DNA from: Cercis canadensis | Lineage: Eukaryota; Streptophyta; Magnoliopsida; Fabales; Fabaceae | DNA: 64,000 bases | Reading direction: 5' to 3' | Assembly (NCBI GenBank): GCA_003255065.1 | Contig: QAOA01000123.1 | Coordinates: 115,002-179,001 of the forward strand | Shown: positions 26,010 to 35,508 of the stretch, one piece after another | Layout of the letters: every line of letters begins with the position of its first letter | How positions within the stretch are numbered: position 1 is the stretch's first letter | The notes under the pieces: model-generated | The model's database searches: none | Told to the model about the DNA's origin: nothing | The model's input: the letters and a program-made list of their open reading frames with translations, nothing else | Position numbers and translations under genes: made by a program

Positions 26010-26345
26010 TAGCTATAATCATGTTTAATCATTGTGTTGTGCAAATATTTAAAAGCCCTCAAAACAAGTATTCTCCACTATGTTTGGTAAAATTACTTGA
26101 TTGCTAAGTTACATATGTGATTTAGTGGTAAAGGATTTGGGTAGTTTACATGAAATCAGATGTTTAAATTTTCATGTTGTCATTTGAAAAAATTGTGTCA
26201 AAAGTCAAAAAACACCAAGTTTCTTGATCGTAGAGGCGCCCCCTAAAGTATTATTACTATAATTATTTTTAATACCTATAATTATTGTTATTGCTGTTAT
26301 TAATTAGTTGATCATCCATTGACAACCTTTAAATGGATAGACAAT
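26010..26345. repeat. Direct duplication, copy 2 (empty site)
   Basis: Counterpart of 24771-25460 without the foldback insertion. It runs from AATCATGTTTAATCATTGTG to AACCTTTAAATGGATAGACA. Confidence 0.85.
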
Positions 26346-26756
26346 TTGCATTGTAACACTATTAAATGGAGGCATGGTAGAGTTCCAAATTTAAACATGA
26401 GTCTATATTTTCCTCTTCCATTTTGCAGGCAAATTAGGTTTAGGGGAAGATGAACCTCACATCTAAGGCCCAAAAAGACCACAATTCAAAGGAGTTTTAA
26501 GCTGTCTGATTGGACCTGGTTGGAAAACAACAGGGCCATCGGCTTAAACCAAATTTGACTTTTTGAACTAACATTCCAAATCTGGCCCAAAGGTTTTCAG
26601 GCTGCACTATATGATTCCATCAAACATTGGGTCCAATGCCATATTTGCCAATTGACAATGATCGGCATAGGCAGTAGCAAAAAGATAATAATCTAAATAA
26701 TCAGCTTAACAATAAAGTTGCCTCTTGGGTTAGTTTAGTAGTTGCAAAACTTGCTT

Positions 26757-26935
26757 TTTTTTTTTTTGGTTCCTCAAAGTATCCCCTGGCGTTACCCATG
26801 ACTAATTTTCATTGGTATGCTCGGGCATTAAAGTGAGGACTTATTCTAAAAAAATTTGTTACATTCACAACAGCTTGAACTCGAGACCAATTGTTTAAGC
26901 GACTAGAGCCCCTTCTACTCAAGCCAATCTTGTTG
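26757..26935 (-). mobile_element. SINE-like element, minus strand
   Basis: On the minus strand a pol III A-box-like motif (TTGGCTTGAGTAGAAGGGGC) is followed by a B-box-like motif (GGTCTCGAGTTCAAGC). An A-run ends the unit (T-run at about 26755-26767 on +). I could not identify clear target duplications, so the ends are approximate. Confidence 0.5.
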
Positions 26936-27724
26936 GGTAGATTAAATGATGCAACCATGAGACTATTTTTTTTTTTTCCAACAACAAAGAAAAGCTTAAC
27001 ACAATAAAGTTTTGAGCGAAAACACTAAAAAGAAAAAGGTTTTTATCATCAGTTACTGCTACTGCAACCTATATGTTATAAGTTCAAACTCATTTCCTTC
27101 CTCTAGTCATCAATATTCAAAATAAAATTTTACCCAGAACTTCATGGCACATGTTAATTTGGATGTTTTTAGCTGCAGGGTTTGCCTTATTTATTTATTT
27201 TCTTTCTCTCTCTCTTTACAGAAATTAATGGATAGAATATGTAACAATTAAAACATAACACCCATGAGCAGATCTGTATTAAACTATTCGGTGGTAATAG
27301 GACTATAAGATATTTTTATCGCAAAACTAAAGAAAAAACCCTAACATTGTCCCTGAGCTGCTGAGACTCCCTTGCACTTACGCGTCATCGCCATTATAGA
27401 GCATGCATAGGTCCTCAACGATCATCTTCGTGGATGGAACTTTGCTTCTTCTATGTCACCTAAAAGGTTACAAAACTACACTAAGATTTTTCATAATAAT
27501 TTGATAATTGTAAAACTACTACAATACATATCTAATAATTTAATAATTTGTACTAGAATTTTTTTTTTTTCCTTTGACAAGGCGTAACACCACATTTTCC
27601 TTAAAAAAAAGAAGAGTCAAATCTTTATAAAAAAAAGTCAAATCAATTTTTTTTTCTTTAAAAAAATGATTTACACCCTCTCAAATATGTGCAACATCAA
27701 TATTCATGCAAATATTTTTAAGGT
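26936..27724. other. Intergenic, nothing recognised
   Basis: AT-rich DNA with poly-A and poly-T runs. No gene or clear repeat is seen. Confidence 0.5.
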
Positions 27725-28132
27725 TTAATCGTAATTTTGGTATCTTATTTTAATAACTTGAACTTTTTAGTCCTTATTCTTTAAAAATGAACTATTAAGT
27801 CTCTCTATATTCATAAAATGTACAATTTTAGTCATTTTTGTCTTTAAGTCAAAATTTTTAGGTTTATTTCAAGATGTAAAGTTTTATGATTCATAATTTT
27901 ACCATTCAGATTGAGGAACTACGTTTTGTGAATCTCTCTACTAAATTTTAATTCAATCTAACGGTGAATGAGTCTAGTTCTTCAATTATATGAAAATTTA
28001 TGATTTTAGTATTTTGGGCTGGGTCTCTCCGTTAGATTAAATTGAAATTTAATGACGAGGTTCACAAGACGTAACTCTTGAGATTATGAATAAGAAAACT
28101 TTATATCTTAAAATAAACTTAACAATTTTGAT
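27725..28132. mobile_element. Long-arm foldback element, copy 2
   Basis: Same family as 3733-4247. It shares ATAACTTGAACTTTTTAGTC, TTCATAAAATGTACAATTTT, GTCAAAATTTTTAGGTTTAT and the central ATTTTGGGCTG. The right arm breaks off after AACAATTTTGAT, so the outer part of that arm is missing. It ends about 255 bp before the NLR start codon. Confidence 0.8.
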
Positions 28133-28218
28133 AGGACCAAAAAATCTAGGATAGCTCATCATCTCCTCTACACATTTTCAACTAAAGCAACGAGAACTCT
28201 TTTTCAACGCGTTATCAC

Positions 28219-28407
28219 ATGGGTATCACCGTAGCAGAGAATAAGTCCAACCAACTTAGAAAAGAAGCCACCATTGGAAAATTCTCATTCTTCTCTCGCG
28301 ATACACGTTTTATCATACAACTCCTGGTTAATGATAAATTAGTGCCTCATCTTCGTGTACTAGAGGTGGATTTTGAGAGAAAACCAAGATGGCAGAGATT
28401 TCAGTAA
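28219..28407 (+). promoter_or_regulatory. Possible upstream ORF overlapping the NLR start
   Basis: A 62-codon ATG-initiated frame begins 170 bp before the NLR start codon and ends 19 nt inside the NLR coding region in another frame. If the transcript begins upstream of 28219, it would compete for initiation. The peptide is not recognisable. Transcription start is unknown, so this is a candidate only. Confidence 0.3.
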
Positions 28408-31223
28408 ATTTTGCTCTGGGTCAACTAGTTCCACTTTTAAGACAGGAAGCAAATCTGCTCAGAGGTGTCCAAAAAGAATTTGCAGATATAAAAAATGAAC
28501 TGGAGAGCATTCGGGCATTCCTCAAGGATGCAGATAGGAGGGCAGCAGCTGAAGGAGACAACAATGATGGAATTAAAACTTGGGTAAAGCAGCTGAGAGA
28601 AGCAGCTTTTCGAATAGAAGATGTCATTGATGAATGCATGATCTATGTGGCTCAGCAACCCCATCGTCGTGGATACATAGCTTCACTTCACAAGATTGCT
28701 GGTTCAATCAAAACTTTGAAGCCTCGCCATCAGATAGCATCGAAAATTCAAGACATCAAATCATCAATCCTAGGAATCAAGGAAAGAAGTGAAAGATATG
28801 GCTTTAAGAATTCCTTTGAACAAGGATCAAGCAGCTCCAGTGGGATCCAAAATGTAAAATGGCATGACCCTCGAATGGCTTCTCTTTTCATTGAGGAAGC
28901 TGAAGTTGTGGGTTTTGAAGCCCTAAGAGATGAATTGGTTGGTTGGTTAGTTGAGGGAGCAACAGAGCGTGCTGTTATTTCAGTTGTAGGAATGGGGGGA
29001 CTAGGAAAAACCACTCTTGCCAAGAACATGTTTGACAACCAGACAGTGACCACACACTTTGATTGCCGAGCTTGGATAACAGTTTCTCAATCTTACTCTG
29101 CTGAAGGGTTGTTAAGGGAAATGATGGAGCAGTTTTGCAGAGCGACAAGGGAGCCTCTTCCTCCAGGCATGTACACAATGGATGAGAAGTCACTAATTAC
29201 TGAAGTGAGGGATTACCTGAAGCAAAAAAGGTACGTGGTGGTCTTTGATGATGTGTGGAAATTAGAATTTTGGGATGAGATTGAACTAGCTTTACTTGAT
29301 AATAATAAAGGAAGTAGGATTGTTATAACAACTAGGATGATGGGTGTTGCAGAGTTTTGTAAAAAATCTTCACTTGTCTTTGTGCATAAGTTGCAACCTT
29401 TGCCTCCGAGCAAAGCTTGGGAACTCTTTTGCAGGAAGGCATTTAGATTTGAGTTTGATGGAAATTGTCCCCTAGAACTCATTGATATATCTACTGAGAT
29501 TGTTAAAAAATGTGAGGGGTTACCACTAGCAATTGTGGCCATTGGTGGGCTTTTGTCAACCAAAGGAAAAACCATAACTGAGTGGCAAAAATTGCGTCAA
29601 AATCTTAGTTTGGAACTGGAGAGCAATCCCCATTTAACTAGTTTAACAAGGATTTTAGCTCTCAGTTATTATGATATGCCTTTTTATCTCAAACCTTGCT
29701 TGCTGTATTTTGGTATATATCCAGAGGACTACTCAATTAGTTGTGTGAGATTGATTCGACAATGGATAGCTGAGGGCTTTGTTAAATGTGAAAAGGGAAA
29801 AACTTTGGAGGAAGTGGCTGAAGAATACTTGACAGAGTTAATTCAAAGAAGTTTAGTTCAAGTCTCTTTGGTTAACTTTGATGTAAAAGCTAGAAATTGT
29901 CGAGTTCATGATTTATTGCATGAGATGATCATAAAAAAAGTGGAGGATTTGAGTTTTTGCCATTTCGTGAAATTGAATCAAGATGATAAGTCAAGCTCTG
30001 ATGAAATTATTCGACGCCTTGCAATAAAAACCAGTTCTGATTATGCACTTTGGAGCATTGGAAACCGCCACATTCGGTCTATGTATGTTTTCCGAGCAGA
30101 GGATTTACCAGAGTCATTTCTGAGCAGATTCTCTACAAAATTTAGGCTCTTGAAAATAATAGATTTTGAAGATGCTTCACTGGATCATGTTCCTGATAGT
30201 TTGGGAAATTTATTTCACTTGAGGTATTTAAGTTTGAGGAACACAAACGTGCAAGTTCTTCCTAAATCCATTGGCAATTTGTTGAACCTAGTGACTTTGG
30301 ATTTAAAGCAAACACTCATCCGCGAAATACCAAGTGAGATAAACAAGCTTACAAAGCTACGACATCTTTTAGCTTACCATCGAAACTATGAAATGGGATT
30401 TCATTTAACTTCAGAAAGAGGGGTGAAAATTAAGGATGGCATAGGGCATGTAATATCCCTACAAAAGCTTTATCACGTGGAAGCAGATCATGGTGGACTA
30501 GACCTAATCAAGGAATTGAAAAGGTTGAGGCAACTGAGGAAGTTAGGCTTAAAGCTTGTAAGGAGAGAACATGGCCAAGCCCTTTGTGACTCAATAGCTG
30601 AGATGAGCAACCTTGAATCCTTGGATATTACTGCAATAACTGAAGTTGAAATCATCGATTTGCATCCTATTTCATATCCACCTCATCAACTTCGGAGACT
30701 CCATTTAAAAGGACGATTAGACAAGTTGCCTACTTGGGTACCAAAACTTCAGCATCTTGTTAGACTGTGCTTGGCTTATTCCAAGTTAACGAGCGAAGCA
30801 GTGAAATCACTTAAAAGTCTACCAAATTTGCTGGATCTTTCATTCTTCAAAGATTCATTTGATGGTGAAAGCTTGCATTTTGAAGGAGGAGGGTTTCAGA
30901 AACTGAAGGAGTTGAGACTGAATGGCTTGAATAAATTGAATTCCATTCTCATAGACAAGGGAGCTTTGCCTGTTCTTGAATGCTTGGAGATTGGGGAAAA
31001 CCCCGAATTCAAGAAGGTACCTTTAGACATCCACCACTTGGAAAACCTTAAAGTTCTTTATTTCATTGATTTGCCAGATGAATTAAATCAAAGCATTGAC
31101 CCATATGAAGGACAAGATTACTGGGCCATTATACATGTACCTGTTGTGCATGTTGGTCATAAGGTTGGTCCACGCTATGGTGTGTACGATGTTCGCACCA
31201 TTCGTCATTCAAGGCATAATTGA
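28389..31223 (+). CDS. RPM1-like CC-NBS-LRR disease resistance protein
   Basis: Intracellular immune receptor of the CNL class, intronless, 944 residues, a usual length. An Rx-type N-terminal coiled-coil domain covers about 1-140, with RIEDVIDE at 75-82. The NB-ARC domain follows: P-loop GMGGLGKTT at 201-209, kinase-2 VVVFDDVW at 283-290, RNBS-B GSRIVITTR at 308-316, GLPLA at 377-381, and an RNBS-D-type CLLYFGIYPED near 437-447. The MHD motif is VHD at 506-508, a common variant. A leucine-rich region covers about 550-900 (for example LRYLSLRNTNVQVLPKSIGN, LVTLDLKQTLIREIPSEI). All nucleotide-binding motifs look intact, so the protein is probably functional. The pathogen recognised cannot be inferred. 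The start at 28389 gives the conserved MAEISVNFALGQL opening. A foldback element and a possible upstream ORF lie just upstream. Confidence 0.96.
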   Translation: MAEISVNFALGQLVPLLRQEANLLRGVQKEFADIKNELESIRAFLKDADRRAAAEGDNNDGIKTWVKQLREAAFRIEDVIDECMIYVAQQPHRRGYIASLHKIAGSIKTLKPRHQIASKIQDIKSSILGIKERSERYGFKNSFEQGSSSSSGIQNVKWHDPRMASLFIEEAEVVGFEALRDELVGWLVEGATERAVISVVGMGGLGKTTLAKNMFDNQTVTTHFDCRAWITVSQSYSAEGLLREMMEQFCRATREPLPPGMYTMDEKSLITEVRDYLKQKRYVVVFDDVWKLEFWDEIELALLDNNKGSRIVITTRMMGVAEFCKKSSLVFVHKLQPLPPSKAWELFCRKAFRFEFDGNCPLELIDISTEIVKKCEGLPLAIVAIGGLLSTKGKTITEWQKLRQNLSLELESNPHLTSLTRILALSYYDMPFYLKPCLLYFGIYPEDYSISCVRLIRQWIAEGFVKCEKGKTLEEVAEEYLTELIQRSLVQVSLVNFDVKARNCRVHDLLHEMIIKKVEDLSFCHFVKLNQDDKSSSDEIIRRLAIKTSSDYALWSIGNRHIRSMYVFRAEDLPESFLSRFSTKFRLLKIIDFEDASLDHVPDSLGNLFHLRYLSLRNTNVQVLPKSIGNLLNLVTLDLKQTLIREIPSEINKLTKLRHLLAYHRNYEMGFHLTSERGVKIKDGIGHVISLQKLYHVEADHGGLDLIKELKRLRQLRKLGLKLVRREHGQALCDSIAEMSNLESLDITAITEVEIIDLHPISYPPHQLRRLHLKGRLDKLPTWVPKLQHLVRLCLAYSKLTSEAVKSLKSLPNLLDLSFFKDSFDGESLHFEGGGFQKLKELRLNGLNKLNSILIDKGALPVLECLEIGENPEFKKVPLDIHHLENLKVLYFIDLPDELNQSIDPYEGQDYWAIIHVPVVHVGHKVGPRYGVYDVRTIRHSRHN

Positions 31224-31266
31224 TAAAGCTCAGTCTTTCTTTCCTTCTTTGTTGCTTTAATCCCCA

Positions 31267-31272
31267 AATAAA
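31267..31272 (+). terminator. Candidate polyadenylation signal of the NLR gene
   Basis: AATAAA lies 44 bp after the stop codon, followed by T-rich sequence. Plausible plant near-upstream element, not proven. Confidence 0.4.
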
Positions 31273-32285
31273 GCAATTTTTTTGCTTCATCTTTTTTTAA
31301 CTACAAGATACATGTATGATCCTCCTGATGAATGAGAGTGTCTATGCCATCATGGAGGTACTCTGCTTTTGGATTTTTGTTTTTATTTTTTTGTATTTTA
31401 TTTTGTACATCCTTCTTGAAGTTTGCTTGTAATGAAGATTAAACTTGTCAACCAAACCAGAAAAAAAAAAAAGAAATTTCAATTAAATATCTTTGCCGTT
31501 GTTGTTGTTATTATGATTATTATTATTTTCCTTTTGGCTAATTGTTGGCTTCTATGGAGGACGTTGTGCTTTTTTATTTTTTTGTAAAAAAAAAATAATA
31601 GCAATGATAAGTTACTAAAATACTTCTAATTAATTTTTTTTTTTTGTGGGAAAATTTATTTTAATTGGGTTCCTTGCTAAATTTTCATGTACTTCACTGT
31701 TTCATTTTCTTCAAGCTTGTAATCCTTGAATTCACTTATTGCAACTAAACCAATCAAATTCACAAAAAAAATAAAAAAACCTAAACCAATCTGTTTCCAG
31801 TGAAAAAGTCCAGATTTTTGTTGAAAAAGAGAAAATGCTAATGATGAATTTTTCACCTTCTTTTCATCCAAATTTTTTGGAGTGGAGTCTTCTCAAACTT
31901 GTGAGTATTTTTTTGTTTTTGGTGTTAAAGGAATTGAAGAACAAATGGGAAGTACATATTTTTTTGGGTTTTGATATAAGAAATTGTCAAATTTACAGCA
32001 CAAACCTCCTAAAATTACAAAGTAAAAATATAAAGGAAAGGGATACAAGATGAATAAGAGGTAAATCATGTCATTTTGGTGGTTGGATGTGCATTGAGAT
32101 ATCTCAAAATGAGACTGTTGGTTCTTATTTATAATTTTTCTTGCATGTAAGTGCCCCTCAAAATGCTGCCATTTGCCCTTTATAACCCCCACTTTTATTT
32201 CTTGCACTAGATCTATTCTTATACCATCCTTCAAGTAAAATAACCTCCATATTTCCAGTAACTTCTCCTTAATTGTTGGTAGCTT
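31273..32285. other. Intergenic, no gene seen
   Basis: AT-rich DNA. The ORFs at 31677-31871, 31835-32053 and 31893-32342 overlap on opposite strands and carry no recognisable domain. The last overlaps the DUF247 relic antisense. Confidence 0.45.
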
Positions 32286-32541
32286 CAGAAAGAAAATGAG
32301 TATGCTTACAAGCCAAAGGTTGTCGCCATTGGACGCTTTCACAGAGGCACCAAAAGTGATTCACTTGTTATGGAAGACACAAAATGGCAATACATGTCGT
32401 CTTTCACTTATTTGAACCGGAACCGCAGAGGAAACTGGGAAGCCAGAGGTGAGGTTGCAAGATTGCTATGCAGCCATTCTGTGTTTGGAAAGTATAGTTT
32501 GTGCTAACTTTGGGGGGTAACATTGAATTGGAACCCTGCGT
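32286..32541 (+). pseudogene. DUF247 (UPF0481) gene relic
   Basis: Only about 85 codons remain. They correspond to residues 44-125 of the intact gene at 46452: the remnant reads ENEYAYKPKVVAIGRFHRGT, then MEDTKWQYM, then a GEVARLL stretch, against NEDAYKPKAAAIGPFHRGT, MEEPKWHYM and PEVRLKDC in the intact copy. The match then loses frame (a stop after the VFGKYSLC stretch) but DNA similarity continues to TAACATTGAATTGGAACC. The start, the C-terminal half and the membrane segment are absent. It cannot encode a working protein. Confidence 0.85.
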
Positions 32542-32756
32542 ATATATATAACTTTTGCATTCATATATCCTTATAATTGTGTATATATTAAGTCCTATAA
32601 ATTTATAGAAACAGAAACTACTAGCGGATCATTTGACTTTGAAGCATTTCCTGTTAACTCTCACACTTTCTTAAAGGAAATCTTACTCTCAATAGACGGA
32701 AACAAGTTTCCCTCAGGATATGATAAAGCCCAAACTATCTGAAAGAACTTACGATA

Positions 32757-32905
32757 AGTAAAAATTGTTCCATTTTATTTCAGGAAGAGCGTTCTTTGAT
32801 AATAAAACAACGACAGTTATTTTAATTAGAATAACTATTAATTATAGTTATTTAGATTCAAAGAATAAGCTGCACTATCTCCTTTTAGTTAATATATATT
32901 ACAAT
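32757..32905. repeat. Duplicated segment shared with 58110-58232
   Basis: ATTGTTCCATTTTATTTCAG, TTCTTTGATAATAAAACAAC and AGTTATTTAGATTCAAAGAA here match TTATTCCACTATATTGGAG, TTTTTAATGAAACAACATC and AGTCGTTTAGATTCAAATAA at 58110-58232. In both places the segment lies at the 3' side of a repeat-protein gene, so the gene and its flank were duplicated together. Confidence 0.7.
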
Positions 32906-32919
32906 TACAAAAGTGGACA

Positions 32920-33340
32920 CCATGCTATCCCTAGTAAGAGGGGTAGTGCTACTCCTATCTCTTTGTGTGGGATTTTAGGTGGGTTCTAGTGAGACTCATC
33001 AAATAATTTTGGTATTGTTATGAGATCTCAAAAAATTGAATCACTAAGTATGTGTTAGAATAATTAATTCTTTTTAAAATTTATAAATGACAAGATATAA
33101 GAAAACGTGTCAAAAGTGTAATTGAAAACAATTGCTTCTTGACATGTTTTCCTATATCTTGCTATTTTTATATTTTATAAAAAACTTCGTGTTTTTGGTA
33201 ACTCAATTTTTTGATATTTTTACAATGACACCCAAATTACTAAGTCGATCCAACTGAAACCCATCCAAAATCCCATCTGAAATAGTAGGGATAACACTAC
33301 CGGTCTAAGAGAGGTAGCTTAGTGCTCCCCTTTACAAAAA
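32920..33340. mobile_element. Foldback MITE
   Basis: The left arm (CTATCCCTAGTAAGAGGGGT, AGTGCTACTCC, GTGTGGGATTTTAGGTGGGT) mirrors the right arm (CCATCCAAAATCCCATCTGA, AGTAGGGATAACACTACCGG, AGAGAGGTAGCTTAGTGCTC). It is absent from the paralogous position near 58235, so it inserted after the segment was duplicated. Confidence 0.75.
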
Positions 33341-33470
33341 CATTTTATCCCTCTTATGCCAAAAGAGATTTCGCTGCTATGTACTAGTTTATTTGTCAAT
33401 TCTCTCAGAGTAGTGGTCAGCAGCAACATAGAGAGGGCGCCAGGTATGGATATGCATCATCGAGTAAGAA

Positions 33471-33529
33471 CTATGTCGCCTGATTCACCTGATAATTCAA
33501 AGGATAGGGTCAGATGGGGTAGTATTGAG
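33471..33529 (-). pseudogene. Lost C-terminal repeat of the 33530 gene
   Basis: Past the premature stop the sequence still encodes LNTTPSDP and, one frame over, YPLNYQVNQAT before a TAG. This is one more degenerate repeat unit, separated from the ORF by a C-to-T-type nonsense change and a one-base deletion. Confidence 0.6.
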
Positions 33530-34090
33530 TTATAATGGTGTACTAGTTATTGCTTGGTTCGCCAGGTCATTCAGAGGGTAAGGGGCAGATGCGGTACTAT
33601 TGGGTTGTACTGGTGTACTATTTATTGCTTGATTCACCAGGTGATTCAGAGGGTAAGGGGCAGATGGAGTAGTATTGGGTTGTAATGGTGAGCTATTTAT
33701 GGCCTGATTCACCAGATAATTTAAAGGGTAGGGGGATGGGATACCACTGGGTCGATTTGGTGTACTATGTATTGTTTGATTCACCTTATATACCAAAGGG
33801 TTGGGAGCGGATGGAGTACTATTGGGTTGATATGGTGCACTATGTATCCCTTGATTATGCAGATAATCTAAAGGGTAAGGGGCAAACGGAGTACTGTTGG
33901 GTTGATATGGTTTACTATGTAAGGCTTGATTTACCTGATAATTCAAAGGGTATGGGTCAGGTTGAGTACTATTGGGTGGATTTTCTCTACTATGTATCAC
34001 TATTTCCAACTCATAGTTCGAAGGGTAGGGGGCAGATGGAGTATTCCCATGTATGTTGGGAGCACCACGTTGTTGGCTATTCCATGCCAT
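33530..34090 (-). CDS. Unrecognised tandem-repeat protein, PNST/PYPL repeats
   Basis: I do not recognise this 186-residue protein. After a short leader it is made almost entirely of a 25-residue (75-bp) repeat, about six copies from residue 25 on. The core is VNQAIHS, then a variable pair, then QPNSTPSAPYPL. It has no signal peptide, membrane segment or cysteine. The start at 34090 (MAWNSQQRG) is the first ATG after a TATA box at 34150-34157, giving a leader of about 40 nt. Repeat-type sequence continues past the stop: the TAA replaces an expected CAA, one base is missing about 27 nt later, and in the shifted frame YPLNYQVNQAT ends at TAG at 33471-33473. So the C-terminus is probably truncated. 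Paralogue at 58273-58985. Repeats are conserved in frame, favouring a real protein, but expression is unknown. Confidence 0.6.
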   Translation of the reverse strand: MAWNSQQRGAPNIHGNTPSAPYPSNYELEIVIHSRENPPNSTQPDPYPLNYQVNQALHSKPYQPNSTPFAPYPLDYLHNQGIHSAPYQPNSTPSAPNPLVYKVNQTIHSTPNRPSGIPSPYPLNYLVNQAINSSPLQPNTTPSAPYPLNHLVNQAINSTPVQPNSTASAPYPLNDLANQAITSTPL

Positions 34091-34149
34091 TTGTGTGAAA
34101 GGAGTTATGCACACACCTCCAAGCTCTGAAGAGATAAGGGGACATCCAA

Positions 34150-34157
34150 GTTTTATA
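34150..34157 (-). promoter_or_regulatory. TATA box of the PNST-repeat gene
   Basis: TATAAAAC on the minus strand, 60 bp before the ATG. The following leader (CTTATCTCTTCAGAGCTTGG) is conserved in the 58985 paralogue (TGTATCTCTTCAAAGCTTGG). Confidence 0.7.
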
Positions 34158-34199
34158 CTAATGTATGGGTATTGACTAATATGTCAGGTCTTATTTTAA

Positions 34200-34930
34200 T
34201 ACCATATCCATATGAACGCGCTGTAGTTCACCAGCTGTTATTAGACCAACCCATTTGCTAGGTCCATTTTGGTGTGAAAGTTCACTAACCAAAAATTAAT
34301 TTAAATACTAATTTTTGAATCTTAAGTCTTAACAATAGTAGTAATATGGAAAGAAAGAAAGTCAAATCTACCCATGCCTACTACACTGTAAAAGAGAAAA
34401 GAATTTTGTATATTTTTAAGTGTTTGTTATGCTACCTCCCTTCAAAAGGGTGAGGGTAGCACTATACTGCCTTCTCATTTGAGGGGTATTGGTGAGAGTT
34501 ACATATTGAAATTTGTGTTATTGAGAAGATCTTAAAAAAACAAGTCACCTAGTGAAAGTTAGAACAATTAATTTCTAGTAAAATGTATAAACAATGCAGA
34601 AAAAGTGCCAAATTAATAATAATTTTATTTGACACAATTAATCTCAAATCCTGTCAACTATTTTGAAATTTAACCTACATTACATGACTCAATTTCTCTA
34701 AATCTTTATAACGACATCAATTTCAAGATGTAAGTCTCACCAGAACTTAATAGAATAACACTAACCCTTAAATAATTCAGCAATCACCTATTAATTTAAT
34801 ATAATATTCTTTTGCACCAACTGAGGCGGCACAATCTAATGTTCTACTTAAAAAAAAAATAAAAATAAAGAGCATAGGTGTGCTGCAGTTAATTTGTTGT
34901 ACTCCAGTTTGCAGCAAAATTCAGAGTTTG
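34200..34930. repeat. Duplicated segment shared with 42940-43325
   Basis: TTAATTTAAATACTAATTTT and AAGTCTTAACAATAG here match TTAATTTAACTACTAATTTA and AAGTCTTAACAATAG at about 43010-43050. AATCTAATGTTCTAC and CTGCAGTTAATTTGTTGTAC at 34832-34902 match AATCTAATGTCCTCC and CTGCAGTTAATTTATATTAC at 43230-43290. The copy here is longer because it carries the MITE at 34415-34773. The first part also matches 59080-59150. Confidence 0.75.
34415..34773. mobile_element. MITE, same family as 13963-14433
   Basis: Left end TTTAAGTGTTTGTTATGCTA mirrors the right end ATAACACTAACCCTTAAAT. The interior shares 'atattgaaatttgtgttattgagaagatc' and 'catcaatttcaagatgtaagtctcac' with the copy at 13963-14433. It is absent from the paralogous 42.9-43.3 kb segment. 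Confidence 0.7.
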
Positions 34931-35508
34931 CATGTAAGTTTGACTTCTCTTTCTTTCTCTGTTTTGGCGAAATTGTCTGCTTCTCTTTAGTCTTTCCTTT
35001 CGGATCTGAGGCTCTGTCCTGCTCAAGCCTCCAACTGCTGGTGTGTTTTTGTTTTAATGAGGCAAAAGTAAAACTCAAGCTCTTCAAAATGGATGTGCCA
35101 AACTGTTATACCCCGATATTATGATTCGCAACATAGATGAGGATAAAATAGATGGATGAACGTGACAAGATGGGATTTATCTTAGCATCAATGTTGAACT
35201 GGAAAAATAAGATATATCAACTGATTGAAATTTGTATGTCAATTTATTGAGAAAGATTCAGATATGAACTCTGAAGATATTCAAGTTGAAAATTTTAAGT
35301 TGTGAATTAAGTTTCATGTTACCATTCAAGTATAACAAATACATCATTTTTCTCTCTCTAGACAATGCTTTAATTACTTAAGGTTGTGTCAACTGTGCTA
35401 ATGTCATACTTGAGTTTTTCTTTTTTTAATTCATTAGAGACTACATTATGGGATGCCTCTCAAAAGCCACCAACTCAAATATCAATAAAAATTGAACCTC
35501 ATATATTC

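Noticed and set aside
33685-34098. + strand ORF with repeats over the PNST gene
   Set aside because: Shadow of the minus-strand repeats. The minus strand has the TATA box, leader and conserved motif.
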